Source of the DNA: Corynebacterium sp. HMSC074A01
GTDB lineage: Bacteria; Actinomycetota; Actinomycetes; Mycobacteriales; Mycobacteriaceae
Length of the DNA stretch: 64,000 nt
NCBI RefSeq assembly: GCF_001831515.1
Contig: NZ_KV825601.1
Coordinates: 46,351 to 110,350 of the forward strand
Reading direction: 5' to 3'
Shown piece by piece: positions 56,163-64,000 of the stretch (positions within the stretch are counted from its first letter, which is position 1; each line of letters starts with the position of its first letter). The notes beneath the pieces are model-generated. The model did not search any database. It was given only the letters and a program-made list of their open reading frames with translations, and was not told the DNA's origin. The position numbers were made by a program, and so were the translations under genes.

Positions 56163-57163
56163 CTGAGCGCAACCCGAAACCCCGCACGAACCTGCCCACT
56201 GACACAGAGATCGCCGTCGCCGCCATCGTCTTCCGCGATGATGCAGGCCGCGTCCTGTGCGTCCGCAAGCACTCCAGCCCGCGCTTCCAGCTGCCCGGCG
56301 GCAAGCTCGAGGCCGGCGAGACTACTGTCGACGCCGCGCTGCGCGAGACCCGCGAAGAGGTCGGGCTTGACGTCGACCGTGGGAACCTAAGCTACCTCGG
56401 CACCTTCAGCGCCGAGGCCTCGAACGAGCCCGGGCACACGGTCACTTCCACCGTCTACGTTCATCCAATGCCTTCGAGCTCCCCGCAGGCCGCCGCGGAG
56501 ATCGCCGAGACCGCCTGGATCGACCCGAATGCGCCCGCAGGACACGCACTCGCACCCCTGCTGGCTACCCGGATCTTCCCGGCTCTTAACGACCGCCGGA
56601 TCCAGTCCGTCACCGTCTTCGCCGGTGCCAACCCCGGCACGGATCCGGCGCACCTTGAGCTGGCGCGCCGCCTCGGCCAGGCACTTGGGGAGCACCGGAT
56701 GACGCTGGTGTACGGCGGCAGCAAGCTGGGGCTCATGGGGGAGGTAGCCAAGGGGGCGCACGCGCACAAGGGCACCACCGTCGGCGTGCTCACCACGCAC
56801 CTGGCCAACTACGAGCTAAAGTACGAGGGCCTCGACCGCCTCGAGCTGGTGGGCTCCATGTCGGAGCGCAAAGCCATGATGAGCCAGCTCGGCGAGGCAT
56901 TCGTGGCGCTGCCCGGCGGCACGGGCACGCTCGACGAGTTCTTCGAGGAGTGGACGAACCAGCAGCTCGGCACGCACACCAAGCCAATCGGGCTGCTCGG
57001 CCGCACGTTCTGGCAGCCGCTGATAGACATGGTCGACCACATGGTGGCCCACGGGTTTGTGCGCCAAACCGACCGCGACCACCTCATCGTGGCCGACGAG
57101 CCGGAAGAGATGATCCAGAAGCTGCAGGCCTGGCTGCCGCCGGTGCCGCGCTGGACTGACTAG
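56159..57163 (+). CDS. Nudix hydrolase / LOG (cytokinin riboside 5'-phosphate phosphoribohydrolase) fusion
   Basis: 334 aa. Residues about 15-140 are a Nudix domain with the box at 47-70 (GGKLEAGE ... RETREEVGL). Residues about 148-334 are a LOG/lysine-decarboxylase-like domain with VYGGSKLGLMG, SERKAMM and the diagnostic PGGTGTLDE (252-260). LOG enzymes release a base from nucleoside monophosphates, and Nudix enzymes cleave nucleoside diphosphate compounds, so a two-step nucleotide clean-up is plausible. GTG start; overlaps the DUF2020 gene. Confidence 0.85.
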   Translation: MTERNPKPRTNLPTDTEIAVAAIVFRDDAGRVLCVRKHSSPRFQLPGGKLEAGETTVDAALRETREEVGLDVDRGNLSYLGTFSAEASNEPGHTVTSTVYVHPMPSSSPQAAAEIAETAWIDPNAPAGHALAPLLATRIFPALNDRRIQSVTVFAGANPGTDPAHLELARRLGQALGEHRMTLVYGGSKLGLMGEVAKGAHAHKGTTVGVLTTHLANYELKYEGLDRLELVGSMSERKAMMSQLGEAFVALPGGTGTLDEFFEEWTNQQLGTHTKPIGLLGRTFWQPLIDMVDHMVAHGFVRQTDRDHLIVADEPEEMIQKLQAWLPPVPRWTD

Positions 57164-57312
57164 ACGGCTACGTCGTTATACGGCATCTGCGCGGAGACCC
57201 ACGGGAACACGACCTCCATCAGCAGGAAGAACACTGCCACGGCGATCACGAGGGCGATCAGCGTCTTCACCCAGGTGTTGCCCGGCAGCTTGCGCCATAG
57301 TGCTGCGTACAT
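57160..57312 (-). CDS. Small conserved membrane protein after sortase
   Basis: 50 aa, single membrane helix (about residues 15-36), starting MYAALWRKLPGNTWVK and ending VFPWVSAQMPYNDVAV. AGGAGG lies nine bases before the ATG, overlapping the sortase end. A small protein of this type follows class E sortases in many actinobacteria. Its stop shares the CTAG with the convergent Nudix-LOG stop. Confidence 0.78.
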   Translation of the reverse strand: MYAALWRKLPGNTWVKTLIALVIAVAVFFLLMEVVFPWVSAQMPYNDVAV

Positions 57313-57314
57313 CT

Positions 57315-58112
57315 TTACTTCACCTCCTGCATCGCGGTGGGGAGCGTCTGCTGCTCCGGGTTCTTGGGCAGCACCTCGGTGCGCATCGCGTGCACGATCA
57401 TGCGCTCCGCGTTGGAGAACTGCGGGTGACAGGTGGTCAGCGTGATGATGCCCTCCATGCCATCGACCACTTCCATCGAAGGCGTTTCCGGCATCGGGTT
57501 AATCACGTTGATGTCGCCCGGCAGCGTGATGTGGCGGCCCTGCACCGCGCCGTAGTCGCCGGTAGCCACGCGCTCGTTCATCTCCGTAGGCAGGCAACCC
57601 GCGGTTTCGGCGCGGCGCTCGTCCGGCTGCTGCGACATCGGCAGCACCCGGTAAGTCACCCACTGGGTCTGCGTTTCCACCACGATCGCGTCGCAAGCGT
57701 TGAGCCCGCCGAGGTCATTGAACGGCGCGCCCTTGCCCACGCGGTGCCCGGCCACGGCGAAGTTGCCGTCCTCGCCCGGCATCTGCGTGTCCGGGTAGCG
57801 CCCCGGCCCGGTGAGCAGCTCCTTTTCCTGCACGCCCTCGATGATGGCGAACTCGTAGTCTGGGCCGAAGGCGGGGATGTACATGCGCGCAAACGCGTCG
57901 CCAAGCGCCGGTGCCTTCACTTCGCGGGGGTTGACCCAGCCCTCGCCCCACTGCTCGCTCAGCGAATGCTGCGCCTCGTTTTGCATCTTGCCTGCGGCGA
58001 TGTTGGTCCAGAAGGATTCGTAGAAGGCAAAAAGCAAAAGGAGCGCGCCCGTGGTAAGCAGGAGCTCCCCGATCACTTGCGACGCGCGTATCCGGTGTGG
58101 CGACTGAGGCAT
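57315..58112 (-). CDS. Class E sortase
   Basis: 265 aa. One N-terminal membrane helix (about 14-34) and a sortase domain with the catalytic His in FAVAGHRVG, Cys in ITLTTCHPQF and Arg in AERMIVHA. Class E sortases anchor surface proteins with LAxTG-like signals. No substrate is encoded in the window. Two bases from the small membrane gene. Confidence 0.9.
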   Translation of the reverse strand: MPQSPHRIRASQVIGELLLTTGALLLLFAFYESFWTNIAAGKMQNEAQHSLSEQWGEGWVNPREVKAPALGDAFARMYIPAFGPDYEFAIIEGVQEKELLTGPGRYPDTQMPGEDGNFAVAGHRVGKGAPFNDLGGLNACDAIVVETQTQWVTYRVLPMSQQPDERRAETAGCLPTEMNERVATGDYGAVQGRHITLPGDINVINPMPETPSMEVVDGMEGIITLTTCHPQFSNAERMIVHAMRTEVLPKNPEQQTLPTAMQEVK

Positions 58113-58178
58113 GGCCTAACATTAACCCAGTCGTCGCCGTCACCTGTAACGCACAATCCGAGAGGAGATTCCACACGC

Positions 58179-59300
58179 ATGCTGGAAGTCCTGGTCTACC
58201 CGGTCGCTGCGGTGATCAAAATGTGGCATTGGCTACTCGTGCACCTGCTGCACATGGACGCCTCGGCCGCCTGGGTCGCCTCAGTGCTCCTACTCGTGGT
58301 GACGGTTCGCGCGCTCGTGCTGCCTTTCGCCATGGCGCAGTACCGCGTCGGCCGCACCTCCTTCCTCATGCGGCCGCACCTCGCGCGCATCGAGAAGGAG
58401 TACGGCAGCGCCACTACGCCCGAGGCTATCGCCGCGGAAAAACGGGAGCGGAAGCAGGTCCAGGAGGACCACAATTACAGCCTCGCCGCCGGCTGCGTCC
58501 CCGCGCTCGTGCAGTTCCCCGTCTTCATTGGCCTGTATCGCCTGCTCCGCTGGATGGCCGTGCCCACGGATGGCGACGGCCACCGCATCGGCATCCTTAG
58601 CGACCAGGACCTCGAGACCTTCCGCGCCGCCACGCTTTTCGACGCCCCCTTGCCCGCCTATGTGGCCATGAGCCCCGAACACCTCGCAGCGCTCGGCACG
58701 ACGGAAGCACAGGTGCGCGCCGTGGCCCTGCCGATGGTGATCGCCGCCGTGATCTTTACGTGCACCAACCTCGCCATCTCCCAGCTGCGCAACCGCTCCA
58801 CCCTGGACTGGGAGACAGCCATGACGCGCAAGAGCTACCACTTCCTGTGGTGGATGATCCCGCTCGTCGCGCTCGGCCTGGCCACCGCCGGGCTGGCCGG
58901 CATCGTCCCGGTAGCGATCCTGCTGTACTGGGTGAGCAACAACCTCTGGACGATGACGCAAACCGCGGCGCTGTGGGCCTGGACGGTCCGCACAATGCCC
59001 GCCGAGGAGATGCACCGCGAGTACTGGCGTGAGGCGAAGGAGCGCACCGCCGGTGCCAAACAAGAAAAGGTACAGCGCAAGCGGTCACGCCGCGCGCTGC
59101 GCCGCCGCGCCGTGCTCCACCCCAGCCAGGCTGGCGACGCCCTTGCGCAACTGCGCGCCGAAAAGCAGGAGCGGAAAGCGGAAAAGCTGCGCGAGAAGCA
59201 GGAGCGCAAGGAGCTGCAAAAGGCTCGCAACGAGGCGAGCAGGCAACTCGCGCAGCAACGGAAGGCTGAAAAGGCTGAAAAATCCGAGGATGCAGACTAG
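58179..59300 (+). CDS. YidC/Oxa1-family membrane protein insertase paralogue
   Basis: 373 aa. The Oxa1 core of about five helices (VLLLVVTVRALVLPFAMAQYR, then GCVPALVQFPVFIGLYRLLR and the late VPVAILLYWVSNNLW) is followed by an 80-residue Lys/Arg/Glu-rich helical tail suited to ribosome contact. ATG with GAGGAG nine bases upstream. It is not beside rpmH/rnpA, so it is probably a second copy. Confidence 0.85.
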   Translation: MLEVLVYPVAAVIKMWHWLLVHLLHMDASAAWVASVLLLVVTVRALVLPFAMAQYRVGRTSFLMRPHLARIEKEYGSATTPEAIAAEKRERKQVQEDHNYSLAAGCVPALVQFPVFIGLYRLLRWMAVPTDGDGHRIGILSDQDLETFRAATLFDAPLPAYVAMSPEHLAALGTTEAQVRAVALPMVIAAVIFTCTNLAISQLRNRSTLDWETAMTRKSYHFLWWMIPLVALGLATAGLAGIVPVAILLYWVSNNLWTMTQTAALWAWTVRTMPAEEMHREYWREAKERTAGAKQEKVQRKRSRRALRRRAVLHPSQAGDALAQLRAEKQERKAEKLREKQERKELQKARNEASRQLAQQRKAEKAEKSEDAD

Positions 59301-59926
59301 ATGGAGTAGTCGGCAGGCGGCGCGCCGAGCTCGGATTCGGCGAGGTCACGCGCCTTCTGCAGCGGGGACACGTCGCGCATAAATCGCGCCCCGGTCATGC
59401 CGCCGTCGAGGAAGATGAGCAGCTCGTCCGCTTGCTTGGAAGAGTCGTACCCGTTCTTGGCGGTGAGCAGCTCGGTGATGGTGCCGTGCATCCACTTCCG
59501 GTGGTTGCGGCAGGTCTCCACGATGCGGTGCTCGGATTCGGTCTCCGGGCGGGGGTACTCGGTCGCGGCGTTGAGGAAAGGCGAGCCGCGGAACTCGCGC
59601 TGCGGCTCCGTTTCAATGGCCATGTCGAAGAAAGCGAGCACCTTCTCGTCCGTCGTTGAGGCTTTGACGGCGCGCTCCTCCCAGCGCTGGCGGTACTCCT
59701 CATCCATGCGCTCGAGGTAGGCGATAACCAGGTTGTCCTTGGAGCCGAGCAGGCTGTACAGGGAGGCCTTGGCCACGTCCGCCTCGCGCAGGATGCGGTC
59801 GATGCCGATGACGCGGATGCCCTCCTCGGTAAACAGCTTGGTGGCTGCGTCGAGGAGGCGCTGCCGCGGGCTCGGCCGATTGCGACGCCGCGCGGTCGTC
59901 TTCTTCTTCGCCGTCCCACTGCTCAC
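59297..59926 (-). CDS. mcbR: TetR-family regulator of sulfur/methionine metabolism, McbR
   Basis: 209 aa. RRRNRPSPRQRLLDAATKLF and the following GIRVIGIDRILREADVAKAS, as well as the terminal APPADYSI, match corynebacterial McbR as I recall it. McbR represses methionine, cysteine and sulfur-uptake genes and responds to S-adenosylhomocysteine. GTG start with AAGGAG 10 bases upstream. Its stop shares the CTAG with the convergent YidC stop. Confidence 0.9.
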   Translation of the reverse strand: MSSGTAKKKTTARRRNRPSPRQRLLDAATKLFTEEGIRVIGIDRILREADVAKASLYSLLGSKDNLVIAYLERMDEEYRQRWEERAVKASTTDEKVLAFFDMAIETEPQREFRGSPFLNAATEYPRPETESEHRIVETCRNHRKWMHGTITELLTAKNGYDSSKQADELLIFLDGGMTGARFMRDVSPLQKARDLAESELGAPPADYSI

Positions 59927-59955
59927 TAGGTGCTCACTCCTTGGATGCTGCTCGC

Positions 59956-59978
59956 TTGTCTCGTCTCAATATAGACAA
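59956..59978. promoter_or_regulatory. Candidate McbR autoregulatory operator
   Basis: TTGTCT (59956-59961) and AGACAA (59973-59978) form a perfect 6-bp inverted repeat, 30 bases upstream of the mcbR start. It resembles the AGAC/GTCT arms of known McbR sites, with a longer spacer. Confidence 0.45.
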
Positions 59979-60055
59979 ACCGGTACGTACACACCAGCCG
60001 TACCGGTGAAATACATTCTCGGACACGTGTTAGCGCGCACGTTGGCGCGCACGAA

Positions 60056-60085
60056 AAATGCCCCCGGTATGTACCAGGGGCATTT
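60056..60085 (-). terminator. Terminator of the GlsB gene
   Basis: On the minus strand AAATGCCCC pairs with GGGGCATTT, followed by TTTTTCG. It begins 17 bases after the small membrane gene's stop. Confidence 0.8.
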
Positions 60086-60101
60086 GCGTAACGGCGAGGC
60101 G

Positions 60102-60371
60102 TTAGCCGCGTTTGTTCGTGACCAGGTTGACGATCCACAGCAGCACTACCGCGCCAAGCAGGCAGGTAAGGAAGCTGAAGAACAAGCCGCCACCGGCGAC
60201 GTCAACACCAAACAGGCCGAGAAGCCAGCCGCCAAGGAAGCCGCCGATCACGCCGACGACGATGTTCAGGCCGATGCCCATCTGCGCATCGCGGCCCTGA
60301 ATCTTGGAGCCAATCCAGCCTGCGAGGCCGCCGATAATAATCCAACCAATGAATCCCAGTGAGGGTGCCAT
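60102..60371 (-). CDS. GlsB/YeaQ/YmgE-family stress-response membrane protein
   Basis: 89 aa, three glycine-rich membrane helices (FIGWIIIGGLAGWIGSKIQG and NIVVGVIGGFLGGWLLG). A widespread stress-induced family of unknown mechanism. AAGGGA precedes the ATG. Own terminator downstream. Confidence 0.87.
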   Translation of the reverse strand: MAPSLGFIGWIIIGGLAGWIGSKIQGRDAQMGIGLNIVVGVIGGFLGGWLLGLFGVDVAGGGLFFSFLTCLLGAVVLLWIVNLVTNKRG

Positions 60372-60470
60372 AGTAAGTTCCGTCCCTTCTTAAAAAATAT
60401 TTCGGTTACGGACCCCATTATGCATACCTTTTATGCCTGCCGCATGGACAGGCAGTCAAAGGGGGCTGAA

Positions 60471-61391
60471 TTACTCCTCCGGACGCACCACCATCATCGG
60501 GCACGGAGCGGACTGCAGCAGCGCGCGCGAGGTGGATCCGAGCAGCATGCCCTTGAAGCCGCCGCGGCCATGCGAGCCCGTGACCAGCAGCTGGGCACCC
60601 TCGGCAGCCTCCGTCAGCGCGCGGACCGGGCGGTCGCGAGTGATGACGGTACGTACCTGCACGTCCGGGTACTTCTCACGCAGCTCGCCGAGGGTCTCCT
60701 CCAGCAGAGCTTCCTTTTCCTTCTGAACCGCGGCCCAGTGGTCGTCGGAAACGGAGAAGCCCGCGCCCGGCGCCTGTACTTGCGTATCAATCCAGGTGTG
60801 CACAGCAACCAGCTCAGCGCCGCGCGCGTTGGCCTCCTCGAAGGCGTACTCGGTTGCGCGCTGGGAAACCTCGGAGCCGTCCACACCAACCACGACGGGG
60901 CCGTACTTGGTTTCATCCGTGACGTTGCTGTCCTCGCGGATCACCACCACCGGGCAGGATGCGTGGGAGACCACAGCGCCGGATACAGAACCCAGCACCA
61001 TGCCAGACAGGCCACCCAGACCGCGGGAGCCCATGACCACCATCGTGGAGTTGCGGGACATCTCCAGCAGCATGTCGATCGGGGAGCCCTCAGCCACGGC
61101 GTGTCCGATCTTGATGTCCGGGGCGACCTCGAGCGCGATCTCGCGCGCCTCATCGATCTTCTGCAGGGTCTCGCGCTGCAGGTCGTCGAAAAGCTCCTGC
61201 GGCGGGACCATGCCCTCGGCGTAGAGGAACTGCGGCATGGTGTAGCTCGAAGCCAGGCGCAGCGGGACGCCGCGCTTCATCGCGGTGTTTGCTGCCCAAC
61301 GGACAGCGGTTTGCGACGCCGGGCTGCCATCCACCGCGACAACGACGATGTCCTCACGGTCTTCCAGGTTTTCTCGTTCTTCGCGGCTCAT
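60471..61391 (-). CDS. uspA: Universal stress protein with two Usp domains
   Basis: 306 aa with tandem UspA domains (about 10-150 and 160-306), each ending in the ATP-binding motif (GSRGLGGLSGMVLGSVSGAV and GSHGRGGFKGMLLGSTSRAL). Cytoplasmic stress factor. Position near mcbR matches uspA3 of C. glutamicum, but the paralogue number is not certain. Confidence 0.9.
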   Translation of the reverse strand: MSREERENLEDREDIVVVAVDGSPASQTAVRWAANTAMKRGVPLRLASSYTMPQFLYAEGMVPPQELFDDLQRETLQKIDEAREIALEVAPDIKIGHAVAEGSPIDMLLEMSRNSTMVVMGSRGLGGLSGMVLGSVSGAVVSHASCPVVVIREDSNVTDETKYGPVVVGVDGSEVSQRATEYAFEEANARGAELVAVHTWIDTQVQAPGAGFSVSDDHWAAVQKEKEALLEETLGELREKYPDVQVRTVITRDRPVRALTEAAEGAQLLVTGSHGRGGFKGMLLGSTSRALLQSAPCPMMVVRPEE

Positions 61392-61455
61392 ATCTCCAGC
61401 CTTTCAGTAGTTCTTACTGGTTATATCCTCTAGTGTACCCGGTAGACGACGGTTT

Positions 61456-61602
61456 TTACTTGGGAATCTCCACCGGCGCAGCAGCCTCCGCGTTGGCAGG
61501 GAAGAAGAGTTCGTAGAGGAAGGTCATCACATCAGCGATCGACTTCCCGATACCGCCAGAAAAGAACTGAACCAGCGGGTCAAGCATTGCTCCAATATCC
61601 AT
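61456..61602 (-). CDS. Small hydrophobic 48-aa protein, porin-like in character
   Basis: Begins MDIGAMLDPLVQFFSGGIGK and ends AAAPVEIPK. No classical signal peptide; the body could form one amphipathic or membrane helix with an acidic face. Corynebacterial PorA/PorH peptides have this size and character, but I see no clear sequence match. No RBS is visible and the start is 22 bp from the divergent pseudouridine synthase start, so a leaderless mRNA is likely. A downstream ATG (residue 6) is an alternative. Confidence 0.5.
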   Translation of the reverse strand: MDIGAMLDPLVQFFSGGIGKSIADVMTFLYELFFPANAEAAAPVEIPK

Positions 61603-61624
61603 GCCGGATACGCTACTACACACT

Positions 61625-62611
61625 ATGGCCCGCAAGAAGAGTAAAGCTGCCCCTCCACTGCCCCCGCGCGGCGGCCTCGGAGCCTCGCGCGTGCGCGTGC
61701 CGGACACTCTTGCCCCGGTCACGGCACTGGAATTCCTCTCCGAGGTGGTAGCCACGCAGCGGCACCGCCACCCGGAAGATACCCCCGAAGCGGTAATGCA
61801 GCGCTTCACAGATGGGCAAGTTGTGCTTCGCGACGCCACCCCGCTCACCCCCGACGCCATCCTTTCACCCGGCACCGATGTCTTCTTCTACCGCCGCCCC
61901 GCCCCCGAGCGCGCCGTGCCCTACGAGATCACCACCGTCTTCGAGGACGAAGACATCCTAGTGATCAATAAGCCACCATTTTTGGCCACAATGCCACGGG
62001 CCGCCCACATCACCGAGACTGCTACCGTTCGCCTGCGTCGCGCCACCGGCAACGAGGAACTCACACCAGCCCACCGCCTCGATCTTATGACCTCGGGATT
62101 GTTGCTCTTCACGAAACGTCGTGAGCTCCGTGGCCCCTACCAGGAACTCTTCGCACTCCGGGAGGTGCGCAAACAGTACACGGCGGTGGCCGAGTTGCGG
62201 GACGTCGGGATTGGAACATGGTCGCACCGGATCAGCAAAGTTCACGGTGAAGTAGCGGCAACTCTAGTTCCGGGCAAACCGAACGCGATTACGCATGTGC
62301 GAAGTGTGACGCCGATTGACGAGTCCACGACCGCGGGTCTCGCTGCCACCTACAACGTGGATACTCCGCTCGCGACCTATCTGTTGGAGCCGGTCACCGG
62401 TAAGACCCATCAGCTGCGCATCCAGATGTCCGCATCCGGTATGCCAATTCTCGGTGACCCGATCTACCCCGACGTCCATCCGTTCGGATCTGAGGACTTC
62501 GCACGACCGATGTTGCTCACGTCGGTATTTCTCGGGTTTACCGATCCCCTTTCAGGTGCTGAGCGCGCGTTTAGCGCGGACCCGTGGTTACCCGGGGCTA
62601 CACAAAAGTAA
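61625..62611 (+). CDS. RluA-family pseudouridine synthase
   Basis: 328 aa. Catalytic Asp in HRLDLMTSGLLLF, with ILVINKPPFLATMP and TGKTHQLRIQMSASGMPILGDPIYP. Modifies uridines in rRNA or tRNA; the site cannot be told. Some 80 N-terminal residues include a weak S4-like part. No RBS; leaderless start probable. Confidence 0.9.
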   Translation: MARKKSKAAPPLPPRGGLGASRVRVPDTLAPVTALEFLSEVVATQRHRHPEDTPEAVMQRFTDGQVVLRDATPLTPDAILSPGTDVFFYRRPAPERAVPYEITTVFEDEDILVINKPPFLATMPRAAHITETATVRLRRATGNEELTPAHRLDLMTSGLLLFTKRRELRGPYQELFALREVRKQYTAVAELRDVGIGTWSHRISKVHGEVAATLVPGKPNAITHVRSVTPIDESTTAGLAATYNVDTPLATYLLEPVTGKTHQLRIQMSASGMPILGDPIYPDVHPFGSEDFARPMLLTSVFLGFTDPLSGAERAFSADPWLPGATQK

Positions 62612-62669
62612 CCCCGCAGTCGACCAATCGATTGGAAGCCAGCGGGGTCAATCCAGCGGTACAGGTCCG

Positions 62670-63314
62670 TTACGGAAGCATCGCCGCGATGTTTGCCGGC
62701 AGCATCGGCTTCAACGTCGGAAGTGCTGCAGCAATACCGCCAAGCACCACAAGGAGGACACCCGCAGCAACGACTCCGATGCCAGCGTCGTTCAGCTTGC
62801 CATCTTCGGTACTCAGCGCGTTCTTGCCATCGCCTTCATCGGGATTCTTCCCGTTGTCAGAGGATGAGCCCCCGTCATCACCAGGATTGGGCTGAGGATC
62901 TTGCTGACCCGGCTTCGGCTTGGGATTCGGGTTGGGCTTCGGCTTCGGTTTACCCGGAGACTGAGCACTTTCACATTGAGCCAAACCAGACTTCATAGTT
63001 TTCAGAATGCCTTCGGCCTGACGGACCAACTCATCATAGTCTGCAATAGACCGAGGGTTAGTGGCGCTCGCGCGAAGCTTCTTTGCATCTTGAAGACCCT
63101 TTTCGGATACAGCAATCGACTCCTTAATCTGCGCGATGGTCGCAGTTGCAGAGGGGCCAAAGTTGTAAGATCGTTGCTCTTGGGCAGAGAATGTCATGAC
63201 ACAGGCACCGTCAGAGTTCACCTTTACAGTGACGGCGTGTGAGTGCGGAGCTGCAACACCTGTCAGAATGAGACCGGCAGCAACTGCACTAGCTGCAGAG
63301 CGCTTGAAAGACAT
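62670..63314 (-). CDS. Secreted cell-surface protein with Pro/Lys/Asn repeat and C-terminal anchor
   Basis: 214 aa, ATG with AGGAG eight bases upstream. Signal peptide (about 1-27, ending SHA), a helical domain with two cysteines, a repetitive linker (PKPKPNPNPKPKPGQQD), an acidic/Ser-rich stretch, and a C-terminal hydrophobic helix (GIGVVAAGVLLVVLGGIAAA). The layout is that of an exported wall-spanning, membrane-anchored protein. Function unknown. AT-richer than its neighbours. Confidence 0.78.
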   Translation of the reverse strand: MSFKRSAASAVAAGLILTGVAAPHSHAVTVKVNSDGACVMTFSAQEQRSYNFGPSATATIAQIKESIAVSEKGLQDAKKLRASATNPRSIADYDELVRQAEGILKTMKSGLAQCESAQSPGKPKPKPNPNPKPKPGQQDPQPNPGDDGGSSSDNGKNPDEGDGKNALSTEDGKLNDAGIGVVAAGVLLVVLGGIAAALPTLKPMLPANIAAMLP

Positions 63315-63704
63315 GATTAAAGTCTCCTGGAATTTAGAGGGGTAGGGACTGACGACCGACTGGACGCCTACCAATAAATTAAATGACACATGTATTGTTC
63401 GCAATAGCAAAGTACTAAAAAGACGAAAACTTTAAGCGCGGTCCGGTATGGCGCTAGCTCCGTTTGGCCCCACCCCGCCTGTAATCGGTACACGGTGGGT
63501 TGGGTGGGGTCGCGCCGCGGGAGGGTGGAATGATGTTGCGTTGGATTTCTAGCGAGCAGGCACAACACCATTGCAATGCGGGCTCGTGACACAATGAATC
63601 CACACCCGGGGGGATACACGCAGATCGCCGACAGAAAACCTGGCCTCACACCACACCGCGGCATACACACTCACCAGCACTCAAACATACCGGAGCACAA
63701 TGCG
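63315..63704. other. Intergenic region between surface-protein gene and rRNA operon end
   Basis: Contains the promoter of the surface-protein gene (AT-rich around 63360-63420) and GC-rich sequence after 63430. No convincing gene or tRNA was seen. Confidence 0.5.
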
Positions 63705-63749
63705 AAAGCACCCCGCACGCCGGGGTGTTTCCGGTGTGCGGGGTGCTTT
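63705..63749 (-). terminator. rRNA operon terminator
   Basis: Long inverted repeat AAAGCACCCCGCACGCCGG / CCGGTGTGCGGGGTGCTTT around a 7-nt loop, directly after the 5S 3' end on the minus strand. Confidence 0.8.
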
Positions 63750-63764
63750 TGTTTGAAGTTGTTG

Positions 63765-63882
63765 GGTCGGCGGTAACCTACTCTCCCACACCCTCCCGAG
63801 TGCAGTACCATCGGCGCGGGCGGGCTTAGCTTCCGGGTTCGGAATGGGACCGGGCGTTTCCCCGCCGCCATCAACCACCGAC
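63765..63882 (-). rRNA. rrf: 5S ribosomal RNA
   Basis: Read on the minus strand: GTCGGTGGTTGATGGCGG at the 5' end pairs with ACCGCCGAC at the 3' end (helix I). The internal CCCATTCCGAACCCGGAAG and GGTACTGCACTCGGGAGG are diagnostic of 5S. Ends are accurate to a few bases. Confidence 0.92.
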
Positions 63883-64000
63883 ACACCTTGTGGGGCATGC
63901 CAGTCAACCAACGAGCGTGTTGGTTGTTGATAGACACAGTATTCTTTTTGTTTGTGTTGACACGTGGTGTGTTGTGTCAGTGACTGCATAGTGGACGCGA
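63883..64000 (-). other. 23S-5S spacer of the rRNA operon
   Basis: AT-rich spacer on the minus strand leading into 5S. The 23S gene should end just beyond the window edge. It contains CAACCAACACG/CGTGTTGGTTG, typical of processing stems (about 63906-63930). Confidence 0.6.

Overview
This window is chromosomal DNA of a high-GC Corynebacterium (or a very close relative). The evidence is a UDP-galactopyranose mutase, LCP and LGFP cell-wall proteins, three DtxR-type iron boxes, an msrA-sodA pair, an hrrSA-like two-component system, a McbR-like repressor close to a tandem-domain universal stress protein, and several apparently leaderless promoters. The species cannot be named from the sequence alone.

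Layout. (1) About 1-18 kb is an aromatic-acid locus that appears to hold a complete benzoate-to-central-metabolism route: benABCD with its LuxR-type regulator BenR, catA, catB, catC, pcaD, pcaIJ, pcaF, the IclR regulator PcaR and the benzoate transporter BenE. An AT-richer KdgT-family permease sits inside it. (2) About 18.2-23.2 kb is an iron-siderophore uptake unit: a lipoprotein binding protein converging on a siderophore-interacting reductase, two permeases and an ATPase. Both transcription units start at a DtxR box. (3) About 23.2-25.9 kb is a scar-like accessory region. It contains a glf 3' remnant, a broken CBS-domain gene, and a frameshifted AlbA_2/HATPase regulator gene closely bracketed by two ~115-bp direct repeats rich in GTTGTT/AACAAC half-sites. 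(4) About 25.9-39.9 kb is core genome: EamA exporter, glf, an LGFP amidase, the serS-plsC-HAD-glpK run, a FarR-like GntR regulator, septum-formation and metallopeptidase genes, pheA, a CPBP protease and an LCP ligase. (5) About 39.9-46.8 kb is a glycerophosphodiester / glycerol-3-phosphate unit: two GDPD genes, a DUF5926 gene and ugpAEBC. (6) About 46.8-61.6 kb covers stress and envelope functions: an Abhydrolase_9 membrane protein, msrA, sodA, an iron-boxed MFS exporter, a RecB-like nuclease, hrrSA, a DUF2020 lipoprotein, a Nudix-LOG fusion, a class E sortase with a small membrane partner, a YidC paralogue, mcbR and uspA. (7) The end holds a pseudouridine synthase, a secreted Pro/Lys/Asn-repeat protein and the 5S rRNA end of an rRNA operon on the minus strand.

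How the genes work together. Benzoate enters through BenE, is dihydroxylated and rearomatised to catechol by BenABCD, cleaved by CatA, cycloisomerised by CatB and CatC, and taken through PcaD, PcaIJ and PcaF to acetyl-CoA and succinyl-CoA. Iron limitation would derepress the siderophore uptake unit and, by the same box, an MFS transporter downstream of sodA. The GDPD, Ugp and GlpK genes converge on glycerol-3-phosphate. The most unusual part is the repeat-bracketed AlbA_2/HATPase module. Several tiny genes with good expression signals are also worth attention: 27 aa at 12821-12904, 39 aa at 39787-39906, 50 aa at 57160-57312 and 48 aa at 61456-61602.
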